Shown: one piece after another, positions 5,642-6,592 of the stretch | Layout of the letters: each line of letters starts with the position of its first letter | Numbering within the stretch: position 1 is the first letter of the stretch | From: Acidobacteriota bacterium | GTDB lineage: Bacteria > Acidobacteriota > Terriglobia > UBA7540 | DNA length: 6,592 nt | Assembly: GCA_021827245.1 (NCBI GenBank) | Contig: JAKAWN010000380.1 | Span: 1 to 6,592, forward strand | Direction: 5' to 3' | The notes under the pieces: model-generated | What the model was told of the DNA's origin: nothing | What the model saw: the letters and a program-made list of their open reading frames with translations, nothing else | Databases searched by the model: none | Translations under genes and position numbers: made by a program

Positions 5642-6592
5642 CTATTGAGCGGTCGGGCTGGTGGGTGCCGCCAATTGGCTGATGGCGGCTCTGAGCTTAC
5701 GTACATCGGCTTCGGTCAGACGGCCGATGTCCCCGTACTTGAGCGCGCCGCCGGTGGCCTGCTCGATCACGTCGCCGATGGGACACTTTGTGGCGGTGGC
5801 AATCCGGCGGGCCATCATCAGGAACTCGTTCCGCAGTTGATTCAAGCCGTTGCCTCCCGATGCGTCATTGCCATTCTTCGGGGCAAGGGGCGGCGCCGGT
5901 TGGCCGGTTTCGGGCTTGTCTGCTCCATTCGTTCCAGCTTTGCCGCTGGCTGGTCCGTCTGCTCCGGTCGCTTGCGGGACGCTCCCGCTCCCGTTGCCAG
6001 CCACACGCTCTGGGGCACTGGCCGCCGTTGAACCATTCCCGTTCCCATCGGCTGCCGGAGAGCCATTCGCTGGCGGATAGAACTCGCCGTTGATTTCGGG
6101 CGCCTGCTCCTGTTCCTCTTCGCCAACTTCGAACACCTTGCCGGCCGGCCCAAGCAGCTTGCGAGTCTCGGCAAATAGCCGAGCGTTCTCGGTCAGGTTG
6201 GCGATGAGCTTCCGCATGTCGTCGCCTTCGACCTCAAGACTCAGCACCCACACTGAAGTGGTCTTCTTCCTTTTCTCCTTGCGGTCGAAGTAGGTGATCT
6301 CTTCCGGCCGAACGACCAGCTTGCCGGTAATCCCGGCCAAGCGGCCGCCGGTGAAGGTTTGGATCTCCTGCAAGGCGGAGTGAATTTGGCGAATAGAGCG
6401 GTAAGAGCTGGTGTGAATGCGGCACACGCTCCCCAGGCGCGGGAAGTCCGCCAGCACAAACCGCAGATCGCCGCTCGGCTTGCAGACCCCTGATGCAAGC
6501 TCAGGACAACCGTTGCCGCACGGAGTCCAAGGCTCCCCGCCCGGCTTCTCACCCGTGCGCCGGGTGGCCGAGGTTCCGTCGCCCCAACACTT
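5642..6592 (-). CDS. Phage gp3-like recombination directionality factor homologue, N-terminus beyond window edge
   Basis: The frame is open from base 6592 to a TAG at 5642-5644, giving 316 visible residues. An internal GTG at 6457 is not the start, because conserved sequence continues upstream of it. The visible start KCWGDG is followed by TPCGNGCPE and a fourth cysteine (fragment residues Cys2, 25, 29 and 37), a likely metal-binding cluster. Then come LRFVLADFPRLGSV and HTSSYRSIRQIHSAL, an order matching gp3-type directionality factors of serine-integrase phages, often annotated as hydrolase or metal-binding protein. Such factors turn a serine integrase toward excision. A strand-rich part (LAGITGKLVVRPEEITYF; VWVLSLEVEG) ends near residue 123. 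A Gly/Asn/Ala/Pro linker spans roughly 160-249, and a helical domain (250-316) containing CPIGDVIEQATGG closes the protein. No integrase is in the window. The homology is judged from pattern, not from an alignment. Confidence 0.6.
   Translation of the reverse strand, partial: KCWGDGTSATRRTGEKPGGEPWTPCGNGCPELASGVCKPSGDLRFVLADFPRLGSVCRIHTSSYRSIRQIHSALQEIQTFTGGRLAGITGKLVVRPEEITYFDRKEKRKKTTSVWVLSLEVEGDDMRKLIANLTENARLFAETRKLLGPAGKVFEVGEEEQEQAPEINGEFYPPANGSPAADGNGNGSTAASAPERVAGNGSGSVPQATGADGPASGKAGTNGADKPETGQPAPPLAPKNGNDASGGNGLNQLRNEFLMMARRIATATKCPIGDVIEQATGGALKYGDIGRLTEADVRKLRAAISQLAAPTSPTAQ

Noticed and set aside
5320..5706. Minus-strand 128-codon frame overlapping the convergent gap
   Set aside because: Ser/Pro-rich with no recognisable fold, and overlaps the end of a better gene in another frame.
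5788..6093. Plus-strand frames over the directionality-factor-like gene
   Set aside because: Arg/Ser/Ala-rich antisense products created by the high-GC linker coding region.

Overview
The window looks like part of an integrative element or plasmid from a high-GC bacterium. Gene style and flanking GC (about 67% in hand-counted 60-base samples) suggest a soil-type lineage, possibly Acidobacteriota, but the sequence does not prove this. No tRNA, rRNA, CRISPR array, insertion sequence or integrase gene was seen.

Layout. (1) Bases 1-438, minus strand: the first 146 codons of an archaeo-eukaryotic primase (AEP) family protein, cut by the left edge. (2) Bases 439-891: a gap with no convincing gene but unusually rich in nested inverted repeats. 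(3) Bases 892-1281, minus: a 129-residue protein of unknown function with a strong ribosome binding site. (4) Bases 1282-1595: a divergent regulatory region with a small palindrome and a doubtful 65-codon reading frame. (5) Bases 1596-5291, plus: the dominant gene, a 1231-residue RecD2-like superfamily 1 helicase. It has an extra cysteine-containing N-terminal module and a C-terminal PD-(D/E)XK-type nuclease domain. (6) Bases 5292-5641: a convergent gap with further inverted repeats. (7) Bases 5642-6592, minus: a protein resembling phage gp3-type recombination directionality factors, missing its N-terminus beyond the right edge.

Interpretation. The AEP protein, the small unknown protein and the directionality-factor-like protein are all on the minus strand and read as the backbone of a mobile element: replication or priming at one end, excision control at the other. 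The helicase-nuclease is the only large plus-strand gene. It has visibly lower GC (about 50% in a sampled stretch) and non-coding flanks on both sides, so it looks like independently regulated cargo. A stand-alone helicase fused to a nuclease inside a mobile element fits a single-gene anti-phage or inter-element defence factor, but that role is inferred from architecture and context only.
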